This document shows, piece by piece, positions 1-12,363 of a stretch of 64,000 nt of DNA. A model generated the notes under the pieces. The model had not been told where the DNA came from. It saw only the letters and a program-made list of their open reading frames with translations, and made no database searches. A program made the position numbers and the translations under genes. Source of the DNA: Thinopyrum elongatum (taxonomy: Eukaryota > Streptophyta > Magnoliopsida > Poales > Poaceae); the NCBI GenBank assembly GCA_011799875.1, contig CM022303.1:544699632-544763631 (forward strand). Direction: 5' to 3'. The stretch's first letter is position 1, and the number at the start of each line of letters is the position of its first letter.

Positions 1-1325
1 GATGCCTACCGGGGCATCCCCAAGCTTAGATGCTCGAGAATTCTTGGAATATTAAATTGGGATTCCTTGGGCATCCCCAAGCTTGAGATCTTGTGTCTTC
101 TTCATTCCTCTCAAATCACGGTTTCCCTAATTCTTAAAAACTTCATCCACACAAAACTCAACAAGAACTCGTGAGATAAGTTAGTATAAATCAATGCAAA
201 ACCTTATCATTATCTACTGTAGAAAATCACTAAAATTATTATTCAACATTGCATACTAAATGCATCTGCATATTTAATACTCCTATCCTCAAACAGAATA
301 TTTAAACAAGCAAACATATGCAAACAATGCGAACATAACAGCAATCTGTCTAAACAGGACAGTCTGTAAAGAGTGCAATTGTACTCATACTTACCTAACA
401 CCAAAACTTCTGAAAATTTACCACACCGTAGAAAAATTATCACAGCTTATTTTGCAAAAAAATTCAACATTTATCACATTCTGACATTTGTGGATAATTA
501 TTGCAACAGTGATAAACTTTCTGTTTTGAAACAGCAACTCATATATTTGCAAAATAAGCATGGTGATGGCTATCCTTGCCACTTTTATTGAAATAAAAGA
601 TGCAAAACATTATTATAAATAACAGCAAGAAAATACAAATAAAATAAAATGACGCTCCAAGCAAAACACATAGCATGTGACGAATAAAATTATAGCTCCA
701 AGTGAGGTTACTGATAATGTCGGAGACGAAAGAGAGGGTGCCTTCCGGGGCATCCCCAAGCTTAGTTGCTCGGATATTCCTTAGATATTACCTTGGGGTG
801 CCTTGGGCATCCCTAAGCTTAGGGTCTTGTCCCTCCTTATTCTCCTCATATCGATATCTCACCCAAAACTTGAAAACTTCAATCACACAAAACTTAACGG
901 AACTTCGTGAGATGGGTTAGTATGATAAAGACAAATCATTCACTTTGGTACTGTCAAAGACAAGATTCATAATTGTTCTCACACAATGCCTATTTTACTC
1001 TACAATTTCCACAATTTATATTAAGCAATATAAGCCATAGAAACTAGAAAACAAGCAAATTATGCATTGAAAACAGAATCTGTCAAAAACAGAACAGTAC
1101 GTAAAGATCTGAATTAAGGTCATACTTATGTCACTCCAGAAATTCTTAAAAATTAGGAAAATGTAGAAAATTTGTATAGCCATAATCTGTAAAAAAACGA
1201 AGAATTTTTTCACGTACCAGTAAAATACAGGAATTTCTGCACTGGATGCAAAAGTTTCTGTTTTTGCACAGAATCAAGTCAACTATCATCCACACTATCC
1301 CAAAGGCTTTACTTGGCACTTTATT
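1..1325 (-). mobile_element. S1 (reverse non-autonomous Gypsy), 3' internal part
   Basis: This is AT-rich non-coding internal sequence of a Gypsy element read on the minus strand. It matches, in reverse complement, the region around 32300-33000 of S2, including the motif AAGCTTGGGGATGCC and the sequence around TTTGGGAT...GATAGTTGA. The element continues left of the window. On the right it is cut by T1 at 1326 and resumes at 24849, with the TSD TTATT on both sides of T1. No gag or pol was seen. The name Sabrina-like is a guess from memory; the link to S2 is seen directly. Confidence 0.8.
1..1325 (-). repeat. Diverged tandem duplication of about 0.74 kb inside S1
   Basis: Two diverged copies lie in tandem, about 1-740 and 741-1325, offset by about 736 bp. 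Each carries two reversed PPT-like motifs: GGCATCCCCAAGCTT at 13-27, 70-84 and 749-763, and a one-base variant at 806-820. Each is followed by similar text (AAAACTTCAT/AATCACACAAAACT). S2 has only one copy of this block. Confidence 0.7.
1321..1325. repeat. Left target-site duplication of T1 (TTATT)
   Basis: TTATT directly precedes the TG of the T1 LTR. The same five bases follow its CA end at 24849-24853. Confidence 0.9.
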
Positions 1326-4300
1326 TGTGGCGCCCCCGACTCAATCGTGCACTAATCATACATGCAAACATGCATGATCAAGCACAGGGACTCATGGGAA
1401 GATATCACAACTCAACTCTAACTCAAATAAATGGAGATCCACAATATTACAGACCAGGGATCACGAAGATCCGAATACATAAGTCAGTCATACAAATATT
1501 ATCTGAGTACAGACATAGTTAGACAAGTTTTGCCTTAAGAAGGCTAGCACAAACAATGACTCTAGATCGAAAGGTGTAGGCCTCCTGCCTGGGAGCCTCC
1601 GATCCTACTCCTGGTCGGCTGGCTCGGTCCAGTAGTACGTGCCGTCTGGACCCTCCTGGTAGTAAGCTCCTATGGTGGCATCTGGCTCCGGGGCTCCATC
1701 GTCTAATGTATCATCAAAGTGGGGTATGGGGAAAAAGAAGTAACAAAGCAACCGTGAGTACTCATCCGAAGTACCCAGCAAGCAAGGATCTACACTACAT
1801 ATGCAACATTATCAAAGGGGAAAGGTTGTATATGTGGACTGGGCTGCAGAAATGCCAGAATAGAGAGAATGGCCTAGTCCTATCAAAGACTAGCATCTTC
1901 AAACATCTTCACGAAGCCACAATCTTGCCGCAATAGAAGAGAGTAGAATGGCATTTTATTAAGCAAACATGTTGAAGTACAGCTTAGAGATCCTTCCTCG
2001 ACTCCCTGCGAGAAAGCGATCCCGAAGCTTCAATTAAGTAACAAGTATCCAGTTCAAGTAGTAGATCGGGATATACAAACTGAGCGTCCTTTACCGTAGG
2101 ACTAGCTATCAATAGATTATTCATCCTTGCAGGGGTGCACTACTGTTACCCAACACGCTCGATCACCTCTGGCCGGACACACTTGCTGGGTAATGCCCGG
2201 CCTCGGGAGATCGACACGAAGCAGCGCCCTACCTAGGCTCAGCAGAGAGGTCAGCACGCCGGACTAACCTATGCACCTAGAGGTCTTGGGCCATCGCCCT
2301 GGGCACCCTGCGTGTTGCGAGACTGGCCGGGGTGCAGGCTCGACACTGAACTCGCCAGTGAAGTATCCAACCCATTCCCGACAATCAGCCCGCACGGTGA
2401 ACCGTGACGTCTGAAGAGCTTTCGGGAGGAACGTACGACGTAGAGGGCCCCATAAACCATAATCCCGCGTGGTGGTAGTGCGTATAGGGCACGTCGACCC
2501 ACTTAGATCAAACACCCAAATCCAATAGGCTCATTTAGTAACACGCGGAGACAATCAGAGTTTCTGAAGCTCCGCCACAATATCACACTCGAGTGCCCTT
2601 CCGGCACACCCGACAACATAGATCCCCTGCGGGCACCCATCAGGGTCGACCCGCCTGTAACAAAGGTCAAAGTAACCGTGTGGTCATAACATCAAGGGAG
2701 AAATCCGAGGAATCACCCTCGGCGAATTCCACTCGACAAAATCATCAGGCTGAACATATGAGGTATCACCCTCGAGGTTCACACTGAGGGGTTGCACGAC
2801 AGAGTTGTATCGGAAGTGGAGAAGGAGGAATCACCCTCGATGACCACGACCGAACAGCTACACTGCAGAGTATTCTTCAGGAGTGCGTTACGAGGTATCA
2901 CCCTCGGCACTTGTTAGTAACTATGCAGAGTCATACAACTAAGGGGGTGAGGTGATGTGTCGGTCTCTGGTCGACGATCACATTGATCGAGTCGTCGATG
3001 ATCAAGCAGGGGCAACAATGGTAAGGTGGTGGGGGTCATTGATGGTTCACTACCAATCTATACTAAGCAGTTTAACATAGGCAGGTAAGGTAACAATAAA
3101 CAGGTTACAAAAGCAGGCTATGCATCAGAATAGGAGCAAACATTAACAGTAGCAAAATCTAATGCAAGCAGGAGAAATGGAATGGGCGATATCTGGATGC
3201 TCAAGGGGGGGCTTGCCTGGTTGCTCTGGCAAGAAAGAGGGGTCGTCAACGGGCTGCTCGTCTGTAGCGTAGTCGTACTCGGCTGCAACGGTGTCGGTCT
3301 CGGTGTCTATCGAGAGAGAAGGAGGGGGGAGAAACAGTAAATTCACGGCAAAAATGCAAACAATATGTATGACATGCCTAGATGCTATGCAGAGGTGTTC
3401 TACTGCCTAACAAAATGATTTAGTTAATTTAGGAATTTATCCGGATTTATTTAATTAAAGTTGGGCACTATTCATTTATCAAAATCGGTCTAAAAGTTCC
3501 ATGTTCATCTAGCTAGGGGCATCTGGCAGGAATACAGAGGGCGTATTCAGATTCGTATCGAAATTCTGAGCAACTTTCATGTATAAAGTATTTTCATCGG
3601 AGTTACGGTTTATTTTATATGATTTTCTAAAGTTTTAATTATTTTCTGAAATTTATTTAATCATTTAATATCAACATTATCCAGAACAGTGTATGCTGAC
3701 GTCATCAGCATGACGTCAGCAGTCAACAGGGCGTTGACTGGGTCAATCTGACGTGTGGGTCCCACCTGTCAGTGTCTGTTCAGGTGAATTAGGGTTTAAC
3801 TAATCTAATTACTGTTTAATTAAACTAACTAGTTAATTAGATTAACTCAATCAGAGTTAATTAACTTAATTAATTTACTAATTAATTAATTAATTATTAC
3901 TTTTATTAATTCATTTTCATTTACTTTTTAATTACATTTTTATTTTCATTAAACGTTTTAAGGGCGTGGGGCCCCATCTGTCATAGGGCCAGGGGGCATC
4001 GTGCCCCACCTGGCAGTGGCATTGGGCCACTGCTAGGCGTCAACGCGCGCGCGGGCGTGCACAGCACGCGGCGACGCGGCTACGGGCGCGTGCCGGCGCG
4101 GGGAGCGGCGAGGCGAGGGCGAGCGGCGCGTGGGTGCAGGTGGCGAGCTGGGCTCGGCGGCAGCGGGCGAGCGGCGGCGTGCGCGGGCGGCGAGCAGCAC
4201 GCGGATCAGCAGCAGCGCGGGCAGCGGCGCAGGACAGCGGCAGCAGCGAGGCTGTGCGGGCGAGGAGAGGCGCAGGCGAGCGCGGCGCGGGAGAGGAGGC

Positions 4301-5206
4301 CGAGGGTGGCTCGGGCTGCGGGCTAGCCAGGCGGGAGCGCGGGGCGCGCGCGGGACGACGGCGGGCGAGCGCGCGCGACAGAGAGAAGGGGGACTGGGAG
4401 GCAGAGGGGAGGCGCAACAGGCGTGGCGGCTCACCGCGATGCTGTAGGGGGGTGGCAGTGGGCTCCAGGAGGAGGACGGGGACGACGGCGAGGCAGCGGT
4501 GGTCGGCGAGGTGTCGACGGGGACGAGGGCGAGGTGGCGTCGGGCGGGGCCATGCGGGTGTCCAGATAGAGCGGGAGGGGGGGAAGGGGGAGAGTGAGGG
4601 GATCGGGTGGGTAGCTAGGGTTTCGGGGAAACAGGGGAGGCCATATAGGGGAGGGGGAAAGTAGGCCGGCCTGGCAAGCCACTGGCTGGGCTGAGGCCCA
4701 GTTGGCCTGGGGGGGTTTTCTTTTTATTTTTGTTTTATATCTTTTTGCCTTATTTTCTTTTCTGTTTTCTCTTTTAACTCCGTTTTGTTAATTGTTTAGG
4801 CACTAAATGAATTTTGTAAAAAGTGTGACCTAGTTCATAAATCACAGTGCATTATACCCTATCTCCAAAAACTGGTTTGGGCAAAACATAATTTCATATT
4901 TAATTTAGATTAAATAAAAGGTTAATAAATATTGTCTTTTGTCACTATTTGAGGATGTTTGAGTCACTTATGCAATCTCAATAAAGTTGGTTACAATTTT
5001 AGAATTGTCTGTGGAATATTTGTTATTTAATGAACATTTTAGTTTCTGCTTTGAACAACTTTTATTTTCCACTTTTAATTTTTATTTGAAGCTTGAACTA
5101 GGAGCTGAAATGCAATATGATGCAAATGATGATTAGGCACTGTTAATCATGCCGACTTGTCATTATCAAAAGGTGATCACTGTGGCTAATGACATGGGGT
5201 GTTACA
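1326..5206 (-). repeat. T1 3' LTR, intact (3.88 kb)
   Basis: Its borders match the other T1 LTR end to end. It contains an AT-rich part at 3420-3960, with TTAATTAA-like runs, and a very GC-rich part at about 3960-4690. The short reading frames inside it have no recognisable domain and are taken as chance products of base composition. Confidence 0.92.
4641..4647 (-). promoter_or_regulatory. Probable TATA box of T1 3' LTR
   Basis: TATATGG on the minus strand (CCATATA on plus) sits just before the GC-rich segment. The same motif is conserved at 24283-24289 in the other LTR. Position and conservation suggest the U3 promoter; transcription is not shown. Confidence 0.5.
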
Positions 5207-5220
5207 ATTCTCCTCATCTA
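5207..5220 (-). other. T1 polypurine tract
   Basis: In element sense GATGAGGAGAAT directly precedes the LTR start TGTAACACC. This is the expected place for plus-strand priming. Confidence 0.75.
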
Positions 5221-5242
5221 TCAAGAATTCTCGTCCCGAGAA

Positions 5243-8200
5243 TTAAGAGGAAGACTGAAAGAAAGCGGGGTATTCTTCGCGAAGACGATCCTCGCGTTCC
5301 CAAGTGGCTTCATCTTCAGAATGATTTGACCACTGAACCTTGAGGAATTTGATTGACTGTTGATGTGTCCGGCGTTCAGCTTGATCAAGAATACGGATGG
5401 GATATTCTGGATAAGACAGATCTTCCCGCAATTCAAGCATTTCATGATCCACAGCTCGAATATGATCCTTGAAGCAGCGACGGAGTTGGGATACATGAAA
5501 GACAACATGCACTTGAGAAAGATTTGGCGGCAATTGCAATTGATAGGCCACTTCTCCTCGACGGGCAAGAATACGGAACGGGCCAATGTAGTGAGGAGCT
5601 AACTTGCCTTTGATTCCAAACCGATGAGTGCCTTTCAACGGAGTGACGCGGAGGTAAGCTTACTCGCTAGGTTGATAGACCATTTTCTGGTGCTTTCGGT
5701 CATAGTTGCTCTTTTGACGAGACTGAGCAGTCTTCAAATGTTCACGGATGATGCGGACTTGTTCTTCTGCTTGCCGAACAATGTCTGGTCCGATGAGTGA
5801 GCGTTCCCCAGTTTCTGACCAATTCAGAGGGGTTCGACACTTACGTCCGTAAAGAACTTCAAATGGTGCCATCTTCAGACTAGCTTGATAGCTATTGTTG
5901 TAAGAGAATTCAGCATACGGGAGAGATTCCTCCCATTTCTTACCGAAGGAGATGACGCAAGCTCGAAGCATATCTTCGAGCACTTGATTAACTCGTTCGA
6001 CTTGACCCTGTGACTAAGGGTGAAAAGCGGTGCTGAAAGACAGATGAGTTCCCATAGCTTCTTGGAAACTATTCCAGAATCTGGAGGTGAAGAGGCTGCC
6101 ACGATCCGAACTAATCTCCAACGGAACACCGTGGAGTGACACAATTCGGGAAACATACAATTCTGCTAACTGACTAGCAGTGATTGTCTCCTTAACTGGC
6201 AGAAAGTGAGCCACCTTGGAGAATCGGTCAATGACGACAAAAATAGCATCATGACCCTTCTGAGATCTGGGAAAACCAGTAATGAAATCCATTTGAACTT
6301 TGTCCCATTTCCATTCAGGAATATCAAGGGGTTGCAGAGTTCCAGTAGGCCTTTGATGTTCTGCCTTAATGCGGCGGCAAACGTCACACTCAGAAACATA
6401 ACGAGCAATGTCTCGCTTCATATTAGGCCACCAGTATCTCTGACAAATGTCACGGTACATCTTTGTGCTACCAGGATGAATTGACAGAGGAGTGTCATGA
6501 GCTTCTTTTATAACGTGTTCCCTCTCATCCTTGAACTTGGGTACGAAGAGACGGTGTTGGAAAAATAGGATCCCATCCTTATCAAGATGGAATTCCAACG
6601 GCTTTCCTTTTTCGAGGTATCGCTTAATTCTTTCCACTTCAGAGTCATACTTTTGTATAATCTTAATGTTGTGTTCTAAATCTGGTTCGACAACCAGGGT
6701 ATTGAGATAACCCTGTGGAACAATATGGAGGTTCAATTTGCGAAGTTCTTCATAAAGCATAGGTTGTGCTTCCTGAACCATAAGATTGTTGCAATAAGCC
6801 TTGCGACTCAAAGCATCGGCCATCACATTAGCCTTGCCAGGGGAGTATGAGATATTCATATCATAATCGGCAATTGTCTCGAGCCATCTTTGTTGACGAA
6901 GGTTCAGATCTGGTTGAGTGTATAAATACTTCAAACTTTGATGATCCGTATATATCTCGTATCGATTACCGAGAAGGTAATGTCGCCATAGTTTCAGGGC
7001 ATAAATAACCGCAGAAAGTTCAAGATCGTGCACTGGGTAATTTTCTTCATGAGGACGCAATTGTCGAGAGGCATAAGCAATCACTTTAGGCTCTTGCATT
7101 AGGACACAGCCTAATCCTTGACGAGATGCATCACAGTATATCACGAAATCCTTTTGGGAATCCGGGGGTGCTAGCACTGGGGCAGATGTTAACTTATCTT
7201 TTAGTGCATGAAAGCTTTCTTGACATTTTTCTGTCCACTCAAATTTAACACCTTTGTGGAGCAGATTCGTCAATGGTTTTGCAATCTAGGAAAAGTTCTC
7301 AACGAATCGACGGCAATAACTAGCGAGTCCGAGAAAACTTCTGACTTGCTTGACATTCTTCGGGGGAGTCCAATCAAGAATGGCTTGAACTCATTCCGGG
7401 TTAACAGCAATTCCATTCTTGGAAATCACATGACCAAGATAGGTCACTTCAGATAACCAGAATTCACACTTGGAGAATTTAGCATACAACTGATGTTCTC
7501 GTAGCTTCTCCAATACAAGGCGAAGATGTTCAGCATGTTCTTCTTCATTCTTGGAATATATAAGGATATCATCGAAATAAACCACGACGAATTTGTCGAG
7601 GTAGTCCATGAAGATATAGTTCATCAACCGGGAGAAGGTTGCTGGAGCATTTGTTAAACCAAATGATATGACAGTGTACTCATAAGAGCCATATCGAGTA
7701 ACAAAGGCAGTCTTCGGAATATCCTCTTCGCGAACACAGATCTGATGATAACCCAACCTTAAGTCGAGTTTCGAAAAGACAGCGAATCCAGCAAGCTGAT
7801 CATAAAGATCATTGATCCGGGGTAGTGGGTATTTATTCTGGATTGTGGCTTGGTTAATGGGCCGGTAATCTTGAACCAATCGGTTAGTTCCATCCTTCTT
7901 CTTAACGAAGAGTGATGGTGCTCCCCAAGCAGAGGAACTGGGGCAGATGAAACCTTTCTTAAGTGACTTGTCGATTTCTTCCTTAAGCTCAAGGAGTTCA
8001 TGTGGCGGCATCTTATAAGGACGCTTCGCAATAGGGGTAGTGCCAGGCTTCAAGTCAATGAAAAACTCGACAGCCCTAACCGGGGGTATTCCTGGAAGTT
8101 CTTCTGGAAAGACGTCCGGAAAATCTCGAACGACAGGAACGTTCTCAATTCCTTCCAGAGGTGAGGTGTTCAAAGCATTCAGAGCATATATCTGAGCTTC

Positions 8201-8425
8201 AGCATCCCGAGTAATTCGGGCGGTGTACTTCACTATCTCATCGGAGGGGTGAAGAAGTTGGATGACTTTTGTGGCACAATTGATCGAAGCTATATGAGCT
8301 TTCAACCAATCCATTCCGAGGATGAGGTCTATGGTGGAAGACTAAAGGATAATGGGCGAAACAAGGAATTCCAACCCTTTAATTTCGACGGTAACGTCAG
8401 GTGCCATCACGTCAGCATGACAATG
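5243..8425 (-). pseudogene. T1 pol pseudogene: partial protease, RT, RNase H, integrase, chromodomain-like tail
   Basis: One reading frame runs through the whole stretch with no frameshift, broken by five nonsense codons at 8342-8344, 7391-7393, 7286-7288, 6014-6016 and 5660-5662. In order it has the protease C-terminal half (LILGMDWL); reverse transcriptase, with YFDD in place of the usual F/YIDD or YVDD; RNase H (IYCDASRQG, YTDHQSLKYL, ADALSRK); the integrase zinc finger (H...H, CDVC); and the integrase core (MDFITG, SSDRGSLF, and QVERVNQ after a stop). The tail (VQWSNHSEDEATWERED) resembles the chromodomain of Tekay-type elements. The protease active site and gag are absent. The element once supplied reverse transcription and integration and is now defective. 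Identification of the fold is secure; the clade is from general knowledge. Confidence 0.93.
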
Positions 8426-8766
8426 AGAAGTATAATTCAACTCAGAGAGAAAGGTTAAACAAAACAATGGAAAGGAAAATGATTATCAGACTAATCAGAT
8501 CAATGACAGGGAAATCGCACAGATATCCAGCTCTCCGGGTAGACGGGATTTACGAGATCCTAAGTGTCGGCGTTAGTAAAATTTATTTGACCCGAATAGA
8601 AGAGAGATCAGAGTCCCAAAGTATAGACAAGGAATAAAAGATCCTAATACCACCCAGTTGGCGACATGGGTCCGTAAGCCACACAGCCAAGTTAGTAAAT
8701 TAATTTTTCGATGTCTAGACTCAACTTCGGCCAAGGAATTGGAAAGGGGGCTTCCTACAGGCAGTC
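8426..8766 (-). other. T1 remnant between PBS and pol; gag missing
   Basis: Only about 340 bp separate the PBS from recognisable protease sequence. A complete Tekay-type element has roughly 1 kb or more of gag there; T2 has about 2.5 kb from PBS to RT. I see no CCHC knuckle or capsid-like sequence, so gag and the protease N-terminus appear deleted. Confidence 0.7.
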
Positions 8767-8779
8767 GGCTCTGATACCA
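8767..8779 (-). other. T1 primer-binding site (initiator tRNA-Met type)
   Basis: The minus strand reads TGGTATCAGAGCC, three bases inside the LTR end. It is complementary to the 3' end of plant initiator tRNA-Met and fixes the orientation as minus. Confidence 0.93.
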
Positions 8780-8782
8780 GCT

Positions 8783-11136
8783 TGTGGCGCCCCCGACTCA
8801 ATCGTGCACTAATCATACACGCAAACATGCACGATCAGGCACAGGGACTCACGGGAAGATATCACAACACAACTCTAACACAAATAAACGGAGATCCACA
8901 ATATTACAGACCAGGGATCACGAAGATCCGAATACATAAGTAAGTCATACAAATATTATCTGAGTACATACATAGTTATACAAGTTTTGCCTTAAGAAGG
9001 CTAGCACAAACAACGACTCTAGATCGAAAGGCGTAGGCCTCCTGCCTGGGAGCCTTCGATCCTACTCCTGGTCGGCTGGCTCGGTCCAGTAGTACGTGTC
9101 GTCTGGACCCTCCTGGTAGTAAGCTCCTGTGGTGGCATCTGGCTCCGGGGCTCCATCGTCTGATGTATCATCAAAGTGGGGTATGGGGAAAAAGAAGTAA
9201 CAAAGCAACTGTGAGTACTCATCCGAAGTACTCAGCAAGCAAGGATCTACACTACATATGCAACATTATCAAAGGGGAAAGGCTGTATATGTGGACTGGG
9301 CTGCAGAAATGCCAGAATAGAGAGAATGGCCTAGTCCTATCAAAGACTAGCATCTTCAAACATCTTCACGAAGCCACCATCTTGCCGTAATAGAAGAGAG
9401 TAGAATAGCATTTTATTAAGCAAAGATGTTGAAGTACAGCTTAGAGATCCTTCCTCGACTCCCTGCGAGAAAGCGATCCCGAAGCTTCAATTAAGTAACA
9501 AGTATCCAGTTCAAGTAGTAGATCGGGATATACAAACTGAGCGTCCTTTACCGTAGGACCGGCTATCGATAGATTATTCATCCCTGCAGGGGTGCACTAC
9601 TGTTACCCAACACGCTCGATCACCTCTGCCCGGACACACTTGCTGGGTAATGCCCGGCCTCAGGAGATCGACACGAAGCAGCGCCCTACCTAAGCTCAGC
9701 AGAGAGGTCAGCACGCCAGACTAACCTATGCACCCAGAGGTCTTGGGCCATCGCCCTGGGCACCCTGCGCGTTGCGAGACTGGCCGGGGTGCAGGTGCGA
9801 CACTGAACTCACCAGTGAAGTATCCAGCCCATTCCCGACAATCAGCCCGCACGGTGAACCGTGACGTCGGAAGAGCTTTCGGGAGGAACGTACGACGTAG
9901 AGGGCCCCATAAACCATAATCCCGCATGGTGGTAGTGCGTATAGGGCACGTCGACCCACTCAGATCAAACACCCAAATCCAATAGGCTCATTTAGTAACA
10001 CGAGGAGACAATCAGAGTTTCTGAAGCTCCGCCACAATATCACACTCGAGTGCCCTTCCGGCACACCCGACAACATAGATCCCCTGCGGGCACCCATCAG
10101 GGTCGACCCGCCTGTAACAAAGGTCAAAGTAACTGTGTGGTCATAACATCAAGGGGGAAACCCAAGGAATCACCCTCGGTGAATTCCACTCGACGAAATC
10201 ATCAGGGTGAACGTATGAGGTATCATCCTCAAGGTTCACACTGAGGGGTTGCACGACAGAGTCGTATCGAAAGTGGAGAAGGAGGAATCACCCTCGATGA
10301 CCACGACCGAACAGCTACACTTCAGAGTATTCATCAGGAGTGCATTACGAGGTATCACCCTCGGCACTCGTTAGTAACTATGCAGAGTCGTACAACTAAG
10401 GGGGTGAGGTGATGTGTCAGTCTCTGGTGGACGATCACATTGATCGAGTCGTCGATGATCAAGCTGGGGCAACAAGGGTAAGGTGGTGGGGGTCACTGAT
10501 GGTTCACTACCAATCTATACTAAGCAGTTTAACATAGGTAGGTAAGGTAACAATAAACAGGTTACAAAAGCAGGCTATGCATCAGAATAGGAGCAAACAT
10601 TAACAGTAGCAAAATCTAATGCAAGCAGGAGAAATGGAATGGGCGATATCTGGATGCTCAAGGGGGGGCTTGCCTGGTTGCTCTGGCAAGAAAGAGGGGT
10701 CGCCAATGGGCTGCTCGTCTGTAGCGTAGTCGTACTCGGCTGCAACGGCGTCGGTCTCGGCGTCTATCGAGAGAGAAGGAGGGGGGAGAAACATTAAATT
10801 CATGGCAAAAATGCAAACAATATGTATGACATGCCTAGATGCTATGCAGAGGTGTTCTACTGCCTAACTAAATGATTTAGTTAATTTAGGAATTAATCCG
10901 GATTTATTTAATTAAAGTTGGGCACTATTCATTTATCGAAATCGGTCTAAAAGTTCCATGTTCATCTAGCAAGGGGCATCTGACAGGAATACGGAGGGCG
11001 TATTCATATTCGTATCGAAATTCTGAGCAACTTTCATGTATAAAGTATTTTCATCGGAGTTACGGTTTATTTTATATGATTTTCTAAAGTTTTAATTATT
11101 TTCTAAAATTTATTTAATCATTTTATATCAACATTA
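8783..11136 (-). repeat. T1 5' LTR, distal part (before T2 insertion)
   Basis: This aligns with 1326-3679 of the intact LTR. It stops at CATTA, the T2 target site. Differences are scattered substitutions: seven in the first 115 bp, fewer further in. Confidence 0.92.
11132..11136. repeat. Left target-site duplication of T2 (CATTA)
   Basis: CATTA precedes the T2 5' LTR and is repeated at 23354-23358 after its 3' LTR. The undisturbed site is at 3675-3679 in the other T1 LTR. Confidence 0.93.
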
Positions 11137-12355
11137 TGTGACACCCTGATTTTGACAACTTTTTCTTTTCAAACTTTTCTGGTTTTATTTGGAATTTGAA
11201 TGGATTTTTGAATCTTTCACGTGGTCTTGGACATTCTTGAATCTTCTTCCAAGTGCTCCAAAGCTCCATCACCTTGCCAAAACCCTGCCAAGTACCCCAA
11301 GGATCCAAATTCCAATTAAAATTATTTTCCAAAACTCTTTTCTTTTATTTGAGGATTTAGGGCATTACTATGGGTTGTGAAGCAACCTATAGATTGGATG
11401 CTCAGAAAATCCTCAAATAATTCTTAAAAATCCTTAGGACTATATCTTGCCCCAATCTCCAAAAATATTCCATGGCCTAGTTCAAATATTTTGCAAAATA
11501 AATCATTTTTGCTCTTGGACAGTTTGGACCTTTGTGAAGGAAGTGTATGCTAGGATTGTCCAATTGCTCTCAAATTTTTGTGGCATGAGGACACCTACAA
11601 ACAACCTTCCTCCACCAAGTTTCAACCCCAGGAGATCATTCTAGTGAGCAACACTTCAACATTTTGATTCTGGACCAGAAATGTAGTTTGTACATGAACT
11701 ACCCTCAAACTTAAACCAAATCACCTCAAATTTTGTCAGCTCCTAGTCCTTCCAACCTAAATCACTCTAGACATCTCCATTGGCCCAACCTCCATCTCTC
11801 CAACCCTCCAGATCCCTCTCAAGTTCTCTGTCAGGAACTGTTGCTGATTCTACCATTCATCTCAGACCGAACCAAGCCAAACCAAGGACACAGGTGAAAT
11901 GAGGGATCGAAGGTCGACGTGCTAGACAAGAAATGCCAGGCATACATGGCCTCCTGGTGCCAAGCACCGTGGTGAGCATGGTGCTGGCATGGTTGTCGCC
12001 GCGCTCTGCCTCGTGCCAGGCTCGGGTCTCGTCGAGGCGAGACGCCAGCGCCGCAGCAGCTTGTCCAAGCATGCCGACGTCGTCCCTGGATGCCACCTAG
12101 CCCCTCCAGAACCCTCGCCCTCGCCGGAGAAGCCCTCGGCGGCCGCCACGCCCGCGGGCACTGTTTGGCCCGTGCGGTCACAGTGCGGCGCCGCTCGTCA
12201 TCTCCCCCCCCCCCGAGCTATCTCGTCGCATTAAGTGCTTCTGCTCGCTCCCGTCGCTTCGCCCCACGCCACGACGGCCAGCTCGCCATCCTTGCGCCAG
12301 TGGCGGAGCCACGTCGCCGCCAATCTAGAGAGATCGCCGCACCCCTCCTCCTGGC

Positions 12356-12363
12356 TATAAATA
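12356..12363 (+). promoter_or_regulatory. TATA box in T2 5' LTR
   Basis: TATAAATA lies in a GC-rich context (GGCTATAAATAGCCCCG). It is conserved exactly at 21325-21332 in the 3' LTR, a good candidate for the element promoter. Confidence 0.75.

Noticed and set aside
4033..4682. Several overlapping GC-rich frames up to 176 codons on both strands
   Set aside because: They lie inside the T1 LTR, overlap on both strands, are Ala/Arg-rich and recur in the sister LTR at 23621-24324 with different lengths. This is a base-composition effect.
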